NCBI GenBank assembly: GCA_002686085.1
Contig: NZAC01000020.1
Span: forward strand, 42,783-79,161
Origin: Roseibacillus sp.
Lineage (GTDB): Bacteria > Verrucomicrobiota > Verrucomicrobiia > Verrucomicrobiales > Akkermansiaceae
Reading direction: 5' to 3'
Length of the DNA: 36,379 nt
Made by a program: the position numbers and the translations under genes
Notes under the pieces: generated by a model
What the model saw: the letters and a program-made list of their open reading frames with translations, nothing else
Told to the model about the DNA's origin: nothing
Databases searched by the model: none
Shown: piece by piece, positions 1-8,242 of the stretch
Layout: the number at the start of each line of letters is the position of its first letter
How positions within the stretch are numbered: the first letter of the stretch is position 1

Positions 1-209
1 GAAAAGAAGCGGGCCGGGACGACCCGGGTGTCGTTGAAGACGAAGAGATCATTCTCCCGGACGAAGGTCGGAAGGTCGCAAAACCGGTGATGCGTGATAG
101 TGCCCTCTTCCCGGTTGATCACCATCATCCGGGAGGCAGATCTTTCCGCCAGAGGGTGAGAAGCGATAAGGTCCGGGGGGAGATCGTAATCAAAGTCTTC
201 GGTATGCAC
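1..209 (-). CDS. queA: S-adenosylmethionine:tRNA ribosyltransferase-isomerase, N-terminal part (cut by window edge)
   Basis: QueA transfers and isomerises the ribosyl group of S-adenosylmethionine onto 7-aminomethyl-7-deazaguanine in tRNA, giving epoxyqueuosine at the wobble position; it acts in the cytoplasm. The 69 visible residues carry the family's N-terminal signatures: DFDYDLPPDLIASHPL near residues 5-20, a short segment ending in ITHHRFCDLP, and FNDTRVVPARFF at the edge. The start is GTG at 207-209, because an in-frame TAA lies five codons upstream and homologues begin just before this DFDYDLP block. No Shine-Dalgarno sequence is visible. It lies 81 bases downstream of the glycosidase-glycosyltransferase gene on the same strand. 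The rest of the gene lies outside the window. Family recognition is secure; activity is inferred. Confidence 0.93.
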   Translation of the reverse strand, partial: MHTEDFDYDLPPDLIASHPLAERSASRMMVINREEGTITHHRFCDLPTFVRENDLFVFNDTRVVPARFF

Positions 210-290
210 GGGAAGTGGTCTTTAGAAGACTCTTTGCCAGTTCGGCCGCCTGCTACAGTCAAAATCACCCTGGGGGCCCGCAAAGTCCTC

Positions 291-2447
291 TTAGTGCCTC
301 TTCAGGCCGACCTGTAGGGCGGCGTCCTCAAGCAGGGTGATTGCCTTCCTCCGCTGGTCGGGGGGGTGCTGAAGCCTTGCTCTTACGAGGGTGTGCTCTC
401 GGCCGTGCTGCTCATCGGCGGTCAGGAGGAGAAACGGTGAAGCCCTCAGATCCCATGTCTCGGTATCTCCACAGGGAGCCCATCCGTTCAGCCGAAGCGC
501 TTGAAGCAATTGCTGGCGCCCGGTTTCTGAGGACCCGAGGAAAGCAATTTCTGAGGTGCTGGTGGCGTTTCCGCCTTGCAGCGGGTGTGGGGCGGGAGAC
601 CTGTAGAAGCTCGGAGCAGGGCCTCCATGACGCCAACGCGAAAAGGCCCGGACAATTGGTTGGAGCAGATCACAGAGCCTGAGCAGGCCGCGGGAGGTAG
701 GCGAATTAAAACGACGGTGGAGCGGGCGGCGGGGCACTGCGTGATGGGCCAGTCCCTGATAACCCGCCTGCCCCATGGATCCGAAATAAATGACGGAGCG
801 GGTGTCTGCGCTGACGGGGCCGCCGCTGTAGACGCTGCCTTTCCAATGAATGCCCCCGTCACGAAATCTCCCGGGGTGGGCTTCGAAAAGTAAAGCTTCT
901 GCCCGGCCGTATCCCCCTTGTTGTCTAAGGTAGCGAGCAATGGAAGTGCGCCTGCGATGCCAGACGAATGCGGCAGGAGCGAACGCCAACTCCCATCCCT
1001 GATCGAGGAGGCGCCAGCAGAGGTCAACATCGTCTCCGGCTGTGACGAACTGGGGTTGAAACCCTCCAATCGAGTCCAAGGCTTCCCGGCGTACTACGAG
1101 ATTGCAGCCGGGAAGGTGCTCCGCGCAGAGGTCCCCGGAGAGGACGTGCGAAGGGGCTCCGGTAGCAGAGGCCACAATGGCTTCCTGTAAGCCCTCTGGG
1201 GAGGGAGGAAGATTAGGGCCCCCGGCGGCTCCGATGCGAGGGTGGTCAAAGCTCCGGGCGATCCAGAATAGCCAGTCGACGTCAGGCTGGCAGTCATCAT
1301 CCGTGTAGGCGATGAGGTCTCCTGAAGCCTGCGCCGCGCCAAAATTGCGGGCGTTGGAAAGACCTCCGTGTTGCTGTTTGAGGTAGCGTACTTCTGGGAA
1401 ACGGGTGGCAATCTCGGGAGTCTCGTCAGTGGATCCGTCGTCGACGACGAGAACCTCGAAATCTGGATATTCCAGCGAGGAACAGGCGTTGAGGCAGGCC
1501 TCGAGATTGGCTGCACCATTGTGGGTGCAGATCACCACTGATATCCGGGGAACAGTATTGAGAAGAAGGGAAGCGTGAGCGGTAGAGATCGTGGGGAGGC
1601 ATTCGCGAAGCGCTTCTATAACCGGTTTCTCGCTTCGGTCGTATCGGGTCAGGCCAAAGGCCCATTCCGCCATCTGAATTCCGCGGCTCGCCCAGCGGTC
1701 GGACCACGCAAAGAAGGTAGTGCCGGCCAGCCCCGCCGCCAGGCTCTCCTCGAGGTGGCCCTTCAGAAGGGCGGCCTGAGCGTCTTCGTGATTCCTGATG
1801 GTATCGAGCCCGAACTCGGTAATAAGGATTGGACGGTCTCCCGCGATATTCTGGAGGCGGGGGAGGTAGCGCGCTTGGGACTCGCGATCCTCAAGGTAGA
1901 CATTGAATGCGCTGAAGTCCGCATTCCTGGGTTCCAAGTATTCGGTGCTGGGGTAGTTGGCGTAACAGATGGGCAGGTCCGCAGTCTCTTCCCGGCAGAG
2001 TTCAATGATCTCCTCCAAGGCGCTTCTGACCTGTGACGGCCCCATCCAACGGACAAGGCTCGAAGGAATCTCGTTGGCAACAATCAGGGCGCCAAGAGCG
2101 GGATGAAGGCCATGCTCTCTCAAAAAATTAAGCAACCGTAATTCACCTTCGGCCCGGAGCCGGGGCTCGGCTAGAAAGTCCCGGCCCCATTCCCAGGGGA
2201 TTCCCACGAGGACTACGAGCCCATTCTCCTGCGCACAGTCAAGGAGGGCCTGAGTTGCACCCGTATAGACCCGGATTGCATTGAAACCACATGCGGCGAT
2301 CCGGGGGAATTCGATGGCGGGATCGAGTTCTGCATCGGAAGGAAACGGACCGAAGGTAACGCATTTCAGGAACAAGCGTTTGTCCCCGAGGGCTAGGAAC
2401 CTGCCATCGACCCGTAAACGCGCTGGTCCGGAGAAGGACACGCTCAA
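291..2447 (-). CDS. Fusion protein: clan GH-A glycoside hydrolase-like barrel plus family 2 glycosyltransferase
   Basis: Residues 10-290 read as a (beta/alpha)8 barrel like GH2/GH5 enzymes: LIVANEIP holds a candidate acid/base Glu126 after Asn, and ILITEFG holds a candidate nucleophile Glu211. Residues 300-520 are a GT-A, family 2 glycosyltransferase: RISVVICTHNG, VVDDGS (Asp336-337), YTDDD (the DxD-type metal site, 383-385) and GDDVDLCWR near 470. The last 150 residues are not recognised. There is no signal peptide or clear membrane segment, so a cytoplasmic or peripheral membrane site is likely. The start is TTG at 2445-2447, or GTG two codons later; the only in-frame stop upstream is the selD stop codon, 48 bases away, so the two genes share a reading frame and probably a transcript. 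Both active sites look intact. The substrate is unknown. Confidence 0.85.
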   Translation of the reverse strand: MSVSFSGPARLRVDGRFLALGDKRLFLKCVTFGPFPSDAELDPAIEFPRIAACGFNAIRVYTGATQALLDCAQENGLVVLVGIPWEWGRDFLAEPRLRAEGELRLLNFLREHGLHPALGALIVANEIPSSLVRWMGPSQVRSALEEIIELCREETADLPICYANYPSTEYLEPRNADFSAFNVYLEDRESQARYLPRLQNIAGDRPILITEFGLDTIRNHEDAQAALLKGHLEESLAAGLAGTTFFAWSDRWASRGIQMAEWAFGLTRYDRSEKPVIEALRECLPTISTAHASLLLNTVPRISVVICTHNGAANLEACLNACSSLEYPDFEVLVVDDGSTDETPEIATRFPEVRYLKQQHGGLSNARNFGAAQASGDLIAYTDDDCQPDVDWLFWIARSFDHPRIGAAGGPNLPPSPEGLQEAIVASATGAPSHVLSGDLCAEHLPGCNLVVRREALDSIGGFQPQFVTAGDDVDLCWRLLDQGWELAFAPAAFVWHRRRTSIARYLRQQGGYGRAEALLFEAHPGRFRDGGIHWKGSVYSGGPVSADTRSVIYFGSMGQAGYQGLAHHAVPRRPLHRRFNSPTSRGLLRLCDLLQPIVRAFSRWRHGGPAPSFYRSPAPHPLQGGNATSTSEIAFLGSSETGRQQLLQALRLNGWAPCGDTETWDLRASPFLLLTADEQHGREHTLVRARLQHPPDQRRKAITLLEDAALQVGLKRH

Positions 2448-2495
2448 GCCTGACCGTTGATCCTGCGTTTGGCAAGAAGGGGGGTGACTCTCCTC

Positions 2496-3545
2496 CTAGA
2501 GAACCTCGATGTCGTGGTCATTACGGGGTTTCATTTCTCCAATTACTTCTGCGCATGGTGCTCCTTTTTCCTTAAGGAGGGAGAGGGCTTGGTCCAAGCT
2601 TTCCGGAGGCACGGAAAGGAGAAGCCCTCCACTGGTCTGGGCGTCAGCGAGAAGCAACTTCAGGGAATCTGGGATGCCAGCTGCGAACGAGGTGTTGGAT
2701 GCGGCTTCGAGATTAGATTTGGTTCCGCCCGGCACGCAACCTTCATCGATCAGGGAAAGAACCTTGTCGTCGATTGAGGGGACCTGCTTGCTACGAACTA
2801 CAGCAGTCAATCCACTTTCTCGCGCCACCGCTCCAAGGTGCCCAAGGAGGCCAAACCCGGTGACATCGGTTCCGCCCCGGACCAGTCCGGCCTTTGCGAG
2901 ATCCGCGCCCGGGGCATTGAGTGTGGTCATCAGGGCAATGGACCGGTCGGAAAGGGACCCGATATCCATGCCTCTTTTCGTCGCGGTGGAAAGAATTCCC
3001 GTTCCCAGAGGCTTGGTAAGAATAAGCAGGTCTCCTGCAGCCGCGCCCGCATTGGTAATCAGCTGGTCCGGGTGAACGAGGCCAGTGACAGAGAGACCGT
3101 AGAGCGGCTCGGGGTTCTGAACGGTATGTCCGCCTGCCAGGACGCATCCAGCTTCGGCCACCTTATCCGCGCCACCCTTGAGGATCTGGTTGACGTCCTC
3201 GAGAGAAAGATGCTCCAAGGGAACGCCAACCACGTTCATCGCGGTGACTGGAAGTCCCCCCATTGCGTAGACATCCGAGAGCGAGTTTGCGGCTGCGATT
3301 TGCCCGTAGGTATAGGGGTCGTCAACAATAGGGGTGAAGAAATCCAAGGTCTGCACCATGGCGAGCTCTTCGCTAAGCCGGTAGACAGCGGCATCGTCAG
3401 AGGACGCAGCTCCTACCAGGAGATCCTCATTCTCGATCTGGGTCAGCCCGCGCAGAACCTGCGCAAGGTCGGCTTGGCCGAGCTTGGAGGCTCAGCCCGC
3501 ACAGGACGACAGTTCTGTCAGGCGCTTGATGTCTTCGCGGGACAT
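2496..3545 (-). CDS. selD: Selenide, water dikinase (selenophosphate synthetase), itself a selenocysteine protein
   Basis: SelD makes selenophosphate from selenide and ATP; this is the selenium donor for selenocysteine and for 2-selenouridine in tRNA. Conventional reading starts at 3359 and lacks the active-site arm. Reading from ATG 3543-3545 gives 349 residues, the normal length, if the in-frame UGA at 3492-3494 is decoded as selenocysteine: SSCAG-U-ASKLGQ. U18 aligns with catalytic Cys17 and Lys21 with Lys20 of the E. coli enzyme. SSDDAAVYRL (Asp50-51) and DFFTPIVDDPYTYG are the ATP/Mg sites, and the later glycine-rich segments are intact. AGGA seven bases before the ATG is a rare good Shine-Dalgarno for this window. 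A hairpin after the UGA fits a bacterial SECIS. The gene probably heads an operon with the fusion gene. The start and the UGA reading are supported by homology on both sides of the stop. Confidence 0.94.
3450..3464 (-). promoter_or_regulatory. Candidate bacterial SECIS hairpin in selD
   Basis: In the selD message, 27 bases after the UGA, GCGCAG pairs perfectly with CTGCGC across a three-base GTT loop. Bacterial SECIS elements are small hairpins inside the coding region, shortly downstream of the UGA, with a G and U in or near the apical loop that SelB recognises. Stem, loop content and distance fit that pattern. A second possible stem, TCGGC/GCCGA around CAA, lies closer to the UGA and would be the rival structure. 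Not tested by folding. Confidence 0.6.
3492..3494 (-). other. In-frame UGA, probable selenocysteine codon of selD
   Basis: The codon read on the minus strand is TGA at position 18 of selD. Coding potential and family homology continue unbroken on both sides, and the residue it replaces is the catalytic Cys/Sec of SelD proteins. Selenocysteine at this site is known in other bacteria, for example Haemophilus influenzae SelD. A plain nonsense mutation is the alternative. Confidence 0.9.
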
Positions 3546-3683
3546 GGGTCGATCCTAGGGAAGAATCCGTCCGGGGCAAACATGACTGGTGGAATTCCGG
3601 ATCATTTTTGAATTGGTGGTGCTAGACCATTGCCAACAGGGCTTGGCGAGCCGACAGTCCGAGAACCTAAATTACCAGATCCC

Positions 3684-5411
3684 GTGATTCGTATCTTGCT
3701 CCTCCCTCTTCTTCCGTTGGGCATCAGCGCGCTCCATGCTCGTGAATATGGCCCTATCTGTGAATGGCATGAGGACCCTACTACAACGATGTCGATTCAC
3801 TGGGTGGCGGCCTCGAACGATGAGCGTCCGGGAGGAGAGTGGAAGCTCGGAGCTGCAGGATTTGGTTATGGTGATGATGATGATCAGACTGTGCTCAAGG
3901 CGATGCGGGGGAAATACCGTTCGGTATATATCCGCCGGGCCTATGAAGTTCCGGCCAAAGCGCCACGAGGGGCGGAGTTGACGGTAGGAATTCGATATGA
4001 CGACGCATTTATTCTCTACCGTGACGGCAAGGAGGTCCTTCGAAAAGGGGTTGAGGGGGCAGGCGCCAGTATTAGCAAAGTTAAGAAGCACGAGGCTGAG
4101 GTGTGGGAATACTTTAAAATCGGTCCTGCCGACCCGGGCCAGAAGGGAGTAATCGCGATTGAGGGCCATAACGAAAATATCGATAGTTCGGACTTTACCC
4201 TGCGCCCCCGGATCGATTACCGGGCCAACGGAAAGCTGTATCCGGTGATACGGGAAGGAGCGAGCTGGGCCTATCTTGCGGGGGGAGCTCCCGGGGCGGG
4301 ATGGACCAGAATTGGAGGCATCGGGGGCGATGAGGCAGCTGCCACGCGCTATAAGTTTTCTTACCGGAAGAAGGGCGAGAGGGAATGGTTGTCTGCCCCC
4401 ATTCGAGAGAGGAAGTTTGGAAAGACGGAGGACCTTGCCTTTAGCGCCGACCTTGGGGATCTCAAGCCCGCTAGCCGCTATGAGTTTCGGATTGTTCGGT
4501 GGGGGCGTCCGGTGGGCCCGTGGGAATTCGAAACTGCCCCGGCCCGCTTTCAGGATGGAATGAGTTTTGTGACAGGGGGAGACATGTATGGTACGCGGGC
4601 ATGGCTTGACGCAATGAACTTGCGAGCTGGAAAGGAAGATCCTCTTTTTGCTCTGCTCGGAGGTGACCTTGCCTACGCGAATGGGACTAATGGCGGACGG
4701 TGGCGGGATTGGCTGGATTCGTGGAACAAATGTGCGGTCGCTCCCGATGGCCGGCTTATTCCAATGGTCGTGGCAATCGGGAACCATGAGGTGAAGGGAT
4801 ATCAATATCGCCCCAAGAACGCGCCAGGGAGAGAGGATGCCCCATTTTTCTATAGTCTCTTTTCCGGAAAGTCCGAGGGAGCGAATTTTACTGTCGATTT
4901 TGGAGATTACCTGAGCCTTGTTGGCGTTGACTCGGGGCACACCGCCAATATCGCCGCGCAGACTCAGTGGCTGGGAAGGGTCCTCGGAAACCGGTTAGGT
5001 ATTCCTCGGCAGTTTGTCTGCTATCACCGCCCAGCCTGGGGGACCGGGGTAAAGGCTGATGCCACCGATATCCGGAGGGAATGGTCTCCGTTGTTCGAGC
5101 AGTTCAAGGTGGATTGTGTTTTTGAGAATGATCACCATACCTACAAGCGGACTCATCCTATTGTCGGGGGTGAGCGTAGCGACAAAGACGGAATTCTTTA
5201 CATGGGCGATGGATCGTGGGGCGTGAAGACGCGAAACATTCCCAAGGACTGGAAAAAGCGAACCTATCTTGCGGAAGCGCAAGCCTTGAGGCATCTCATC
5301 AAGGTGACTCTGAAAAGAGATGAATTCCTCTACGAGGGAATGACAGAGGATGGAAAAATTTTCGATAAGACGACGAGGCCCTTGCGTAGAGGCGAGGCAG
5401 ATACCCGATAA
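3684..5411 (+). CDS. Secreted purple-acid-phosphatase-like metallophosphoesterase
   Basis: A 575-residue exported protein. GTG at 3684 is preferred over an upstream TTG at 3630 because it starts directly at a signal peptide (VIRILLLPLLPLGISALHA, probably cleaved after ALHA). An N-terminal beta-rich region is followed by a fibronectin-like domain near residues 190-285, as in purple acid phosphatases, and then the catalytic domain. Metal-site motifs, numbered from this GTG, are GGDMYG (Asp300), GGDLAY (Asp328, Tyr331), GNHE (Asn367, His368) and CYHRP (His448). The last motif is NDHHTYKR (482-489), where the family usually has GHxHxYxR, so one metal-ligand His is Asp here. The likely role is phosphate release from organic phosphoesters in the periplasm or outside. 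It is divergent from selD across 138 bases and co-directional with the helicase gene. Confidence 0.85.
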   Translation: MIRILLLPLLPLGISALHAREYGPICEWHEDPTTTMSIHWVAASNDERPGGEWKLGAAGFGYGDDDDQTVLKAMRGKYRSVYIRRAYEVPAKAPRGAELTVGIRYDDAFILYRDGKEVLRKGVEGAGASISKVKKHEAEVWEYFKIGPADPGQKGVIAIEGHNENIDSSDFTLRPRIDYRANGKLYPVIREGASWAYLAGGAPGAGWTRIGGIGGDEAAATRYKFSYRKKGEREWLSAPIRERKFGKTEDLAFSADLGDLKPASRYEFRIVRWGRPVGPWEFETAPARFQDGMSFVTGGDMYGTRAWLDAMNLRAGKEDPLFALLGGDLAYANGTNGGRWRDWLDSWNKCAVAPDGRLIPMVVAIGNHEVKGYQYRPKNAPGREDAPFFYSLFSGKSEGANFTVDFGDYLSLVGVDSGHTANIAAQTQWLGRVLGNRLGIPRQFVCYHRPAWGTGVKADATDIRREWSPLFEQFKVDCVFENDHHTYKRTHPIVGGERSDKDGILYMGDGSWGVKTRNIPKDWKKRTYLAEAQALRHLIKVTLKRDEFLYEGMTEDGKIFDKTTRPLRRGEADTR

Positions 5412-5456
5412 GGACATCACTGGGGCACTTCCTGAACTTGATGAGACCACCTGCCG

Positions 5457-5482
5457 CGGGCATACTCGAAGTATGAGGCCCG
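5457..5482 (+). other. Hairpin in the gap upstream of the helicase gene
   Basis: CATAC and GTATG (5461-5465 and 5471-5475) form a perfect stem around a TCGAA loop. CGGG at 5457-5460 can pair with CCCG at 5479-5482 across a three-base bulge. It sits 26 bases before the helicase ATG and 45 bases after the phosphatase stop. No T-run follows, so a simple terminator is unlikely. It may be an mRNA leader structure or one copy of a dispersed palindromic element; no second copy is visible in this window. Confidence 0.45.
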
Positions 5483-5507
5483 GGGATTTCGAGGCCCGCT
5501 CCGCTCC

Positions 5508-8225
5508 ATGGCCGTGAACTTATCCCTCCGCGAGTTTCTCGTTAGTGGCGCGTGGAAGGAGCGATTTGACGGATTCGTACTAGAGGACGGGAGCAAGCTG
5601 GCCCGGAAACGCCGGGTCTCGGAAATGTCGTGGGAATCCCTTGAGGACGGCGGCGGAGTGCTTGCCGCACGAGTGCAGGATTTGGAGGGCGAGTATTACG
5701 AGGTAGAGATTTCCATCTGGGAGGAGGGTGAGGGCCTCTGGGAAATAGATACCTCCTGCAGTTGTCCCTATGCTTACTACTGCCAACATGCGGCGGCCGC
5801 TCTCTTGGGAGCGGGCAAAAAAACCATGGTGGATCGCCTTTTGGAGGGAGGCAGTGCGTATGTTCGGGTCCCCGTTGCGGGATCGGTGAAGGAGAGGCCT
5901 CCTCGCGAGACGATGCCCCGGCAGACTCTGGATGTTTCTCCAACGTTCCGCATGGAAGTATTGGTGGAGCCCGCCCATAGCCGCTCCGTTCAGATGCTGT
6001 TGCAATCTTTGAGAGCGGCGAACCGGGATGAATGGTTAGTGGCCAGGCCGACGGCGAGCTATGAGGGGCACGACCTTCCGCTTCATACGGGTGGCGATAG
6101 CGCCGTCCTGATTGAAACAGGAGATGGCATGCTCGAAATTGTGCGGGACTTGAAGGCGGAGGGGGCTGCCGTACGAGACCTGGCTCAGCTTGGCCTGACT
6201 CACTTGGGAGCCCAGCCGAGTTATCGATTCCTGCTAGGATTGGAGCGAGAGAGAGACGCGGAGCCCCCCGCCGAGTCTGCATGGTTTCCCGAGCCCAGCT
6301 TGAATACACCGGATCTCTTCTGGCCTTGGTTTCGGGCTGAAGCTATTCCCAAGCTTGAGAGCCGCGGCTGGGAAGTCTTGGTGGATAAGGAGGTTGGCTT
6401 TCCTGTCTACGTCACAGAGCCGGGCGACTGGGAAGGGGCCCTTTCTGAGCAGACAGGCGGATGGTTCTCCTTGTCGGTAGGGTTCGATCTGGATGGAGAG
6501 CGGTTGGACCTTCTCCCGATCCTCGCAAAGCTGTTGGAAGACGGGACGCTCGATATGCTGGATGAACTCTCGGACCGGTCCCATCACCTGGTCTACTTAC
6601 CCGAGGGCGGAGCGCTCAAGATCCCGGTAGAGCGGCTCAAGCGGATCCTGCGGCAGCTTGCCTCTCTGGTGGACCCCAATCGACCCTTTCTCCACCCGGT
6701 GGACGCGGCCCATCTGGCTTCAAGCTCTGAGCTCTCCCTCGACCCTGGCAAGGGGTTGGACCAGCTGGTAAAGCAGATTGAGAAGCTCAGACAACCTGCC
6801 ACAAAAGACCCCCCTGAGGGGGTCCAGGCGACGCTTCGAGGCTACCAGCTCGAAGGCTTCCAGTGGATGCAGGGCCTTGCCAAGTGTCAGTTGAATGGAA
6901 TCCTTGCGGATGACATGGGACTCGGTAAGACCTTGCAGACTCTTACGCATATCCTTGCCGAAAGAGTCTCGGGTAGAAGTGAAGGCCGGCCAACCTTGGT
7001 GGTAGCTCCGACCTCGGTAGTGCCAAACTGGAGGAAGGAGGCAGCTAAGTTTGTCCCCTCCTTGAGCGTTTTGGTTCTGCAGGGTCCGGGGAGAAAGAAA
7101 GACTTCAGGAACGTGCCTCATGCGGATGTGGTGCTCACTTCCTACGCGTTGCTCCAGCGCGATGTGGAAACGCTGGGAAGCATGGATTTTCATCTGGTCG
7201 TTCTGGACGAGGCTCAGAATATTAAGAATCCGGCGGCAAAAGTGAGCAAGGCCGCCTGCAAGTTGCAAGCGGCCCAGCGGCTCTGTCTATCGGGCACACC
7301 CATTGAGAATAATCTGGGCGAGCTCTGGTCGTTGATGCACTTCCTCCTGCCCGGCTTTCTCGGAAGCGAGGAGGTATTCAGGACCCGCTACCAAAATCCG
7401 ATTGAGAAAGAAGGCAACGAGGACCGGAAGGAAGATCTCAGGACGCGGATTGTGCCCCTCATCCTCCGCCGGACGAAAGATGAGGTGGCATCGGAACTTC
7501 CTCCGAAGACCACTCTGATCCACCCAATTGAATTGAACACCGGGCAAAAGGATCTCTACGAGACGGTACGTGCGACGATGGATCGGAGGGTTCGACAGGC
7601 AATTGCCGCGCAGGGCATCGAGCAGAGCCGCATTGTCTTTCTGGATGCTCTGCTGAAGTTGCGTCAAATCTGCTGCGATCCCCGGTTATTAGGCATGAGA
7701 GAGGCCAATGAACTGGCCTCCGCTAAACTAGATTATCTCATCGAACTCTTGGATATGCTTGTCAAAGAGGGCCGTCGGATTTTGCTTTTCTCGCAGTTCA
7801 CCACGATGCTGGGCCTCATTCGGGAGAGGCTGCAGGCACAGGGAATTTCCTATCTTGAGCTCACGGGCTCATCGCGCAATCGAGGTGAGCTTGTGGAGCA
7901 ATTCCAAGCGGGGGAGATGCCCCTTTTCCTGATTTCTCTGAAAGCCGGCGGCACAGGACTTAATCTGACCGCAGCGGATACTGTAGTTCATTACGATCCG
8001 TGGTGGAATCCAGCTGCAGAAGCTCAGGCGACAGATCGCGCCTACCGGATTGGCCAGACCAGGCCTGTTTTTGTTCACCGGCTGATCTGCACGGGAACAG
8101 TAGAGGAGCGGATTCAGAAGCTACAGGTTGATAAGGCCAAGCTGGCGGATGACCTTCTGGCAGGCGCAAACAAAGTTATTGCCCCTGATGAGGACACCTT
8201 GAAGCAGCTTCTAGCGCCCTTATAG
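5508..8225 (+). CDS. SWI2/SNF2-family ATPase with N-terminal SWIM zinc finger
   Basis: This is a 905-residue DNA-dependent ATPase of the bacterial SNF2 (HepA/RapA-like) group. A SWIM zinc finger, CxCx5CxH, is at Cys84, Cys86, Cys92 and His94 (CSCPYAYYCQH). A long middle region resembles the bacterial SNF2-associated domain. The helicase core begins near residue 440: ADDMGLGKT (motif I, about 466-474), LDEAQ (motif II, about 566-570), LSGTPIENN (motif III), LLFSQFTTM (motif IV), LKAGGTGLNL (motif V) and DRAYRIGQ (motif VI, about 842-849). All ATPase motifs are intact. It probably remodels protein-DNA or RNA polymerase-DNA complexes; the exact task cannot be told from sequence. Start ATG 5508 gives MAVNLSLREF; no Shine-Dalgarno is visible. 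It ends 17 bases from the convergent AlgJ-like gene. Confidence 0.93.
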   Translation: MAVNLSLREFLVSGAWKERFDGFVLEDGSKLARKRRVSEMSWESLEDGGGVLAARVQDLEGEYYEVEISIWEEGEGLWEIDTSCSCPYAYYCQHAAAALLGAGKKTMVDRLLEGGSAYVRVPVAGSVKERPPRETMPRQTLDVSPTFRMEVLVEPAHSRSVQMLLQSLRAANRDEWLVARPTASYEGHDLPLHTGGDSAVLIETGDGMLEIVRDLKAEGAAVRDLAQLGLTHLGAQPSYRFLLGLERERDAEPPAESAWFPEPSLNTPDLFWPWFRAEAIPKLESRGWEVLVDKEVGFPVYVTEPGDWEGALSEQTGGWFSLSVGFDLDGERLDLLPILAKLLEDGTLDMLDELSDRSHHLVYLPEGGALKIPVERLKRILRQLASLVDPNRPFLHPVDAAHLASSSELSLDPGKGLDQLVKQIEKLRQPATKDPPEGVQATLRGYQLEGFQWMQGLAKCQLNGILADDMGLGKTLQTLTHILAERVSGRSEGRPTLVVAPTSVVPNWRKEAAKFVPSLSVLVLQGPGRKKDFRNVPHADVVLTSYALLQRDVETLGSMDFHLVVLDEAQNIKNPAAKVSKAACKLQAAQRLCLSGTPIENNLGELWSLMHFLLPGFLGSEEVFRTRYQNPIEKEGNEDRKEDLRTRIVPLILRRTKDEVASELPPKTTLIHPIELNTGQKDLYETVRATMDRRVRQAIAAQGIEQSRIVFLDALLKLRQICCDPRLLGMREANELASAKLDYLIELLDMLVKEGRRILLFSQFTTMLGLIRERLQAQGISYLELTGSSRNRGELVEQFQAGEMPLFLISLKAGGTGLNLTAADTVVHYDPWWNPAAEAQATDRAYRIGQTRPVFVHRLICTGTVEERIQKLQVDKAKLADDLLAGANKVIAPDEDTLKQLLAPL

Positions 8226-8242
8226 GGCTTGGTCGCGTAGTG

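Noticed and set aside
218-230. GTCTT/AAGAC hairpin before queA as a regulatory element
   Set aside because: Only five pairs, no T-tract and no known queA leader pattern; a preQ1 riboswitch was looked for and not seen.
2496-3359. selD as a shortened 287-residue protein
   Set aside because: The upstream frame carries the conserved SelD catalytic arm with UGA at the Sec position, so the short form is an artefact of reading UGA as stop.
3552-3579. TTGCCC and TAGGAT as a selD promoter
   Set aside because: The proposed -10 overlaps the likely ribosome-binding AGGA and leaves almost no leader; the match is weak.
3672-4940. Long minus-strand open frame of 422 codons opposite the phosphatase gene
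   Set aside because: It has no family motif and lies wholly opposite a gene with clear signal peptide and metal motifs; it is a by-product of that gene's codon use.
8226-8242. Bidirectional terminator between the convergent helicase and AlgJ-like genes
   Set aside because: Only 17 bases lie between the stops and no stem is visible.
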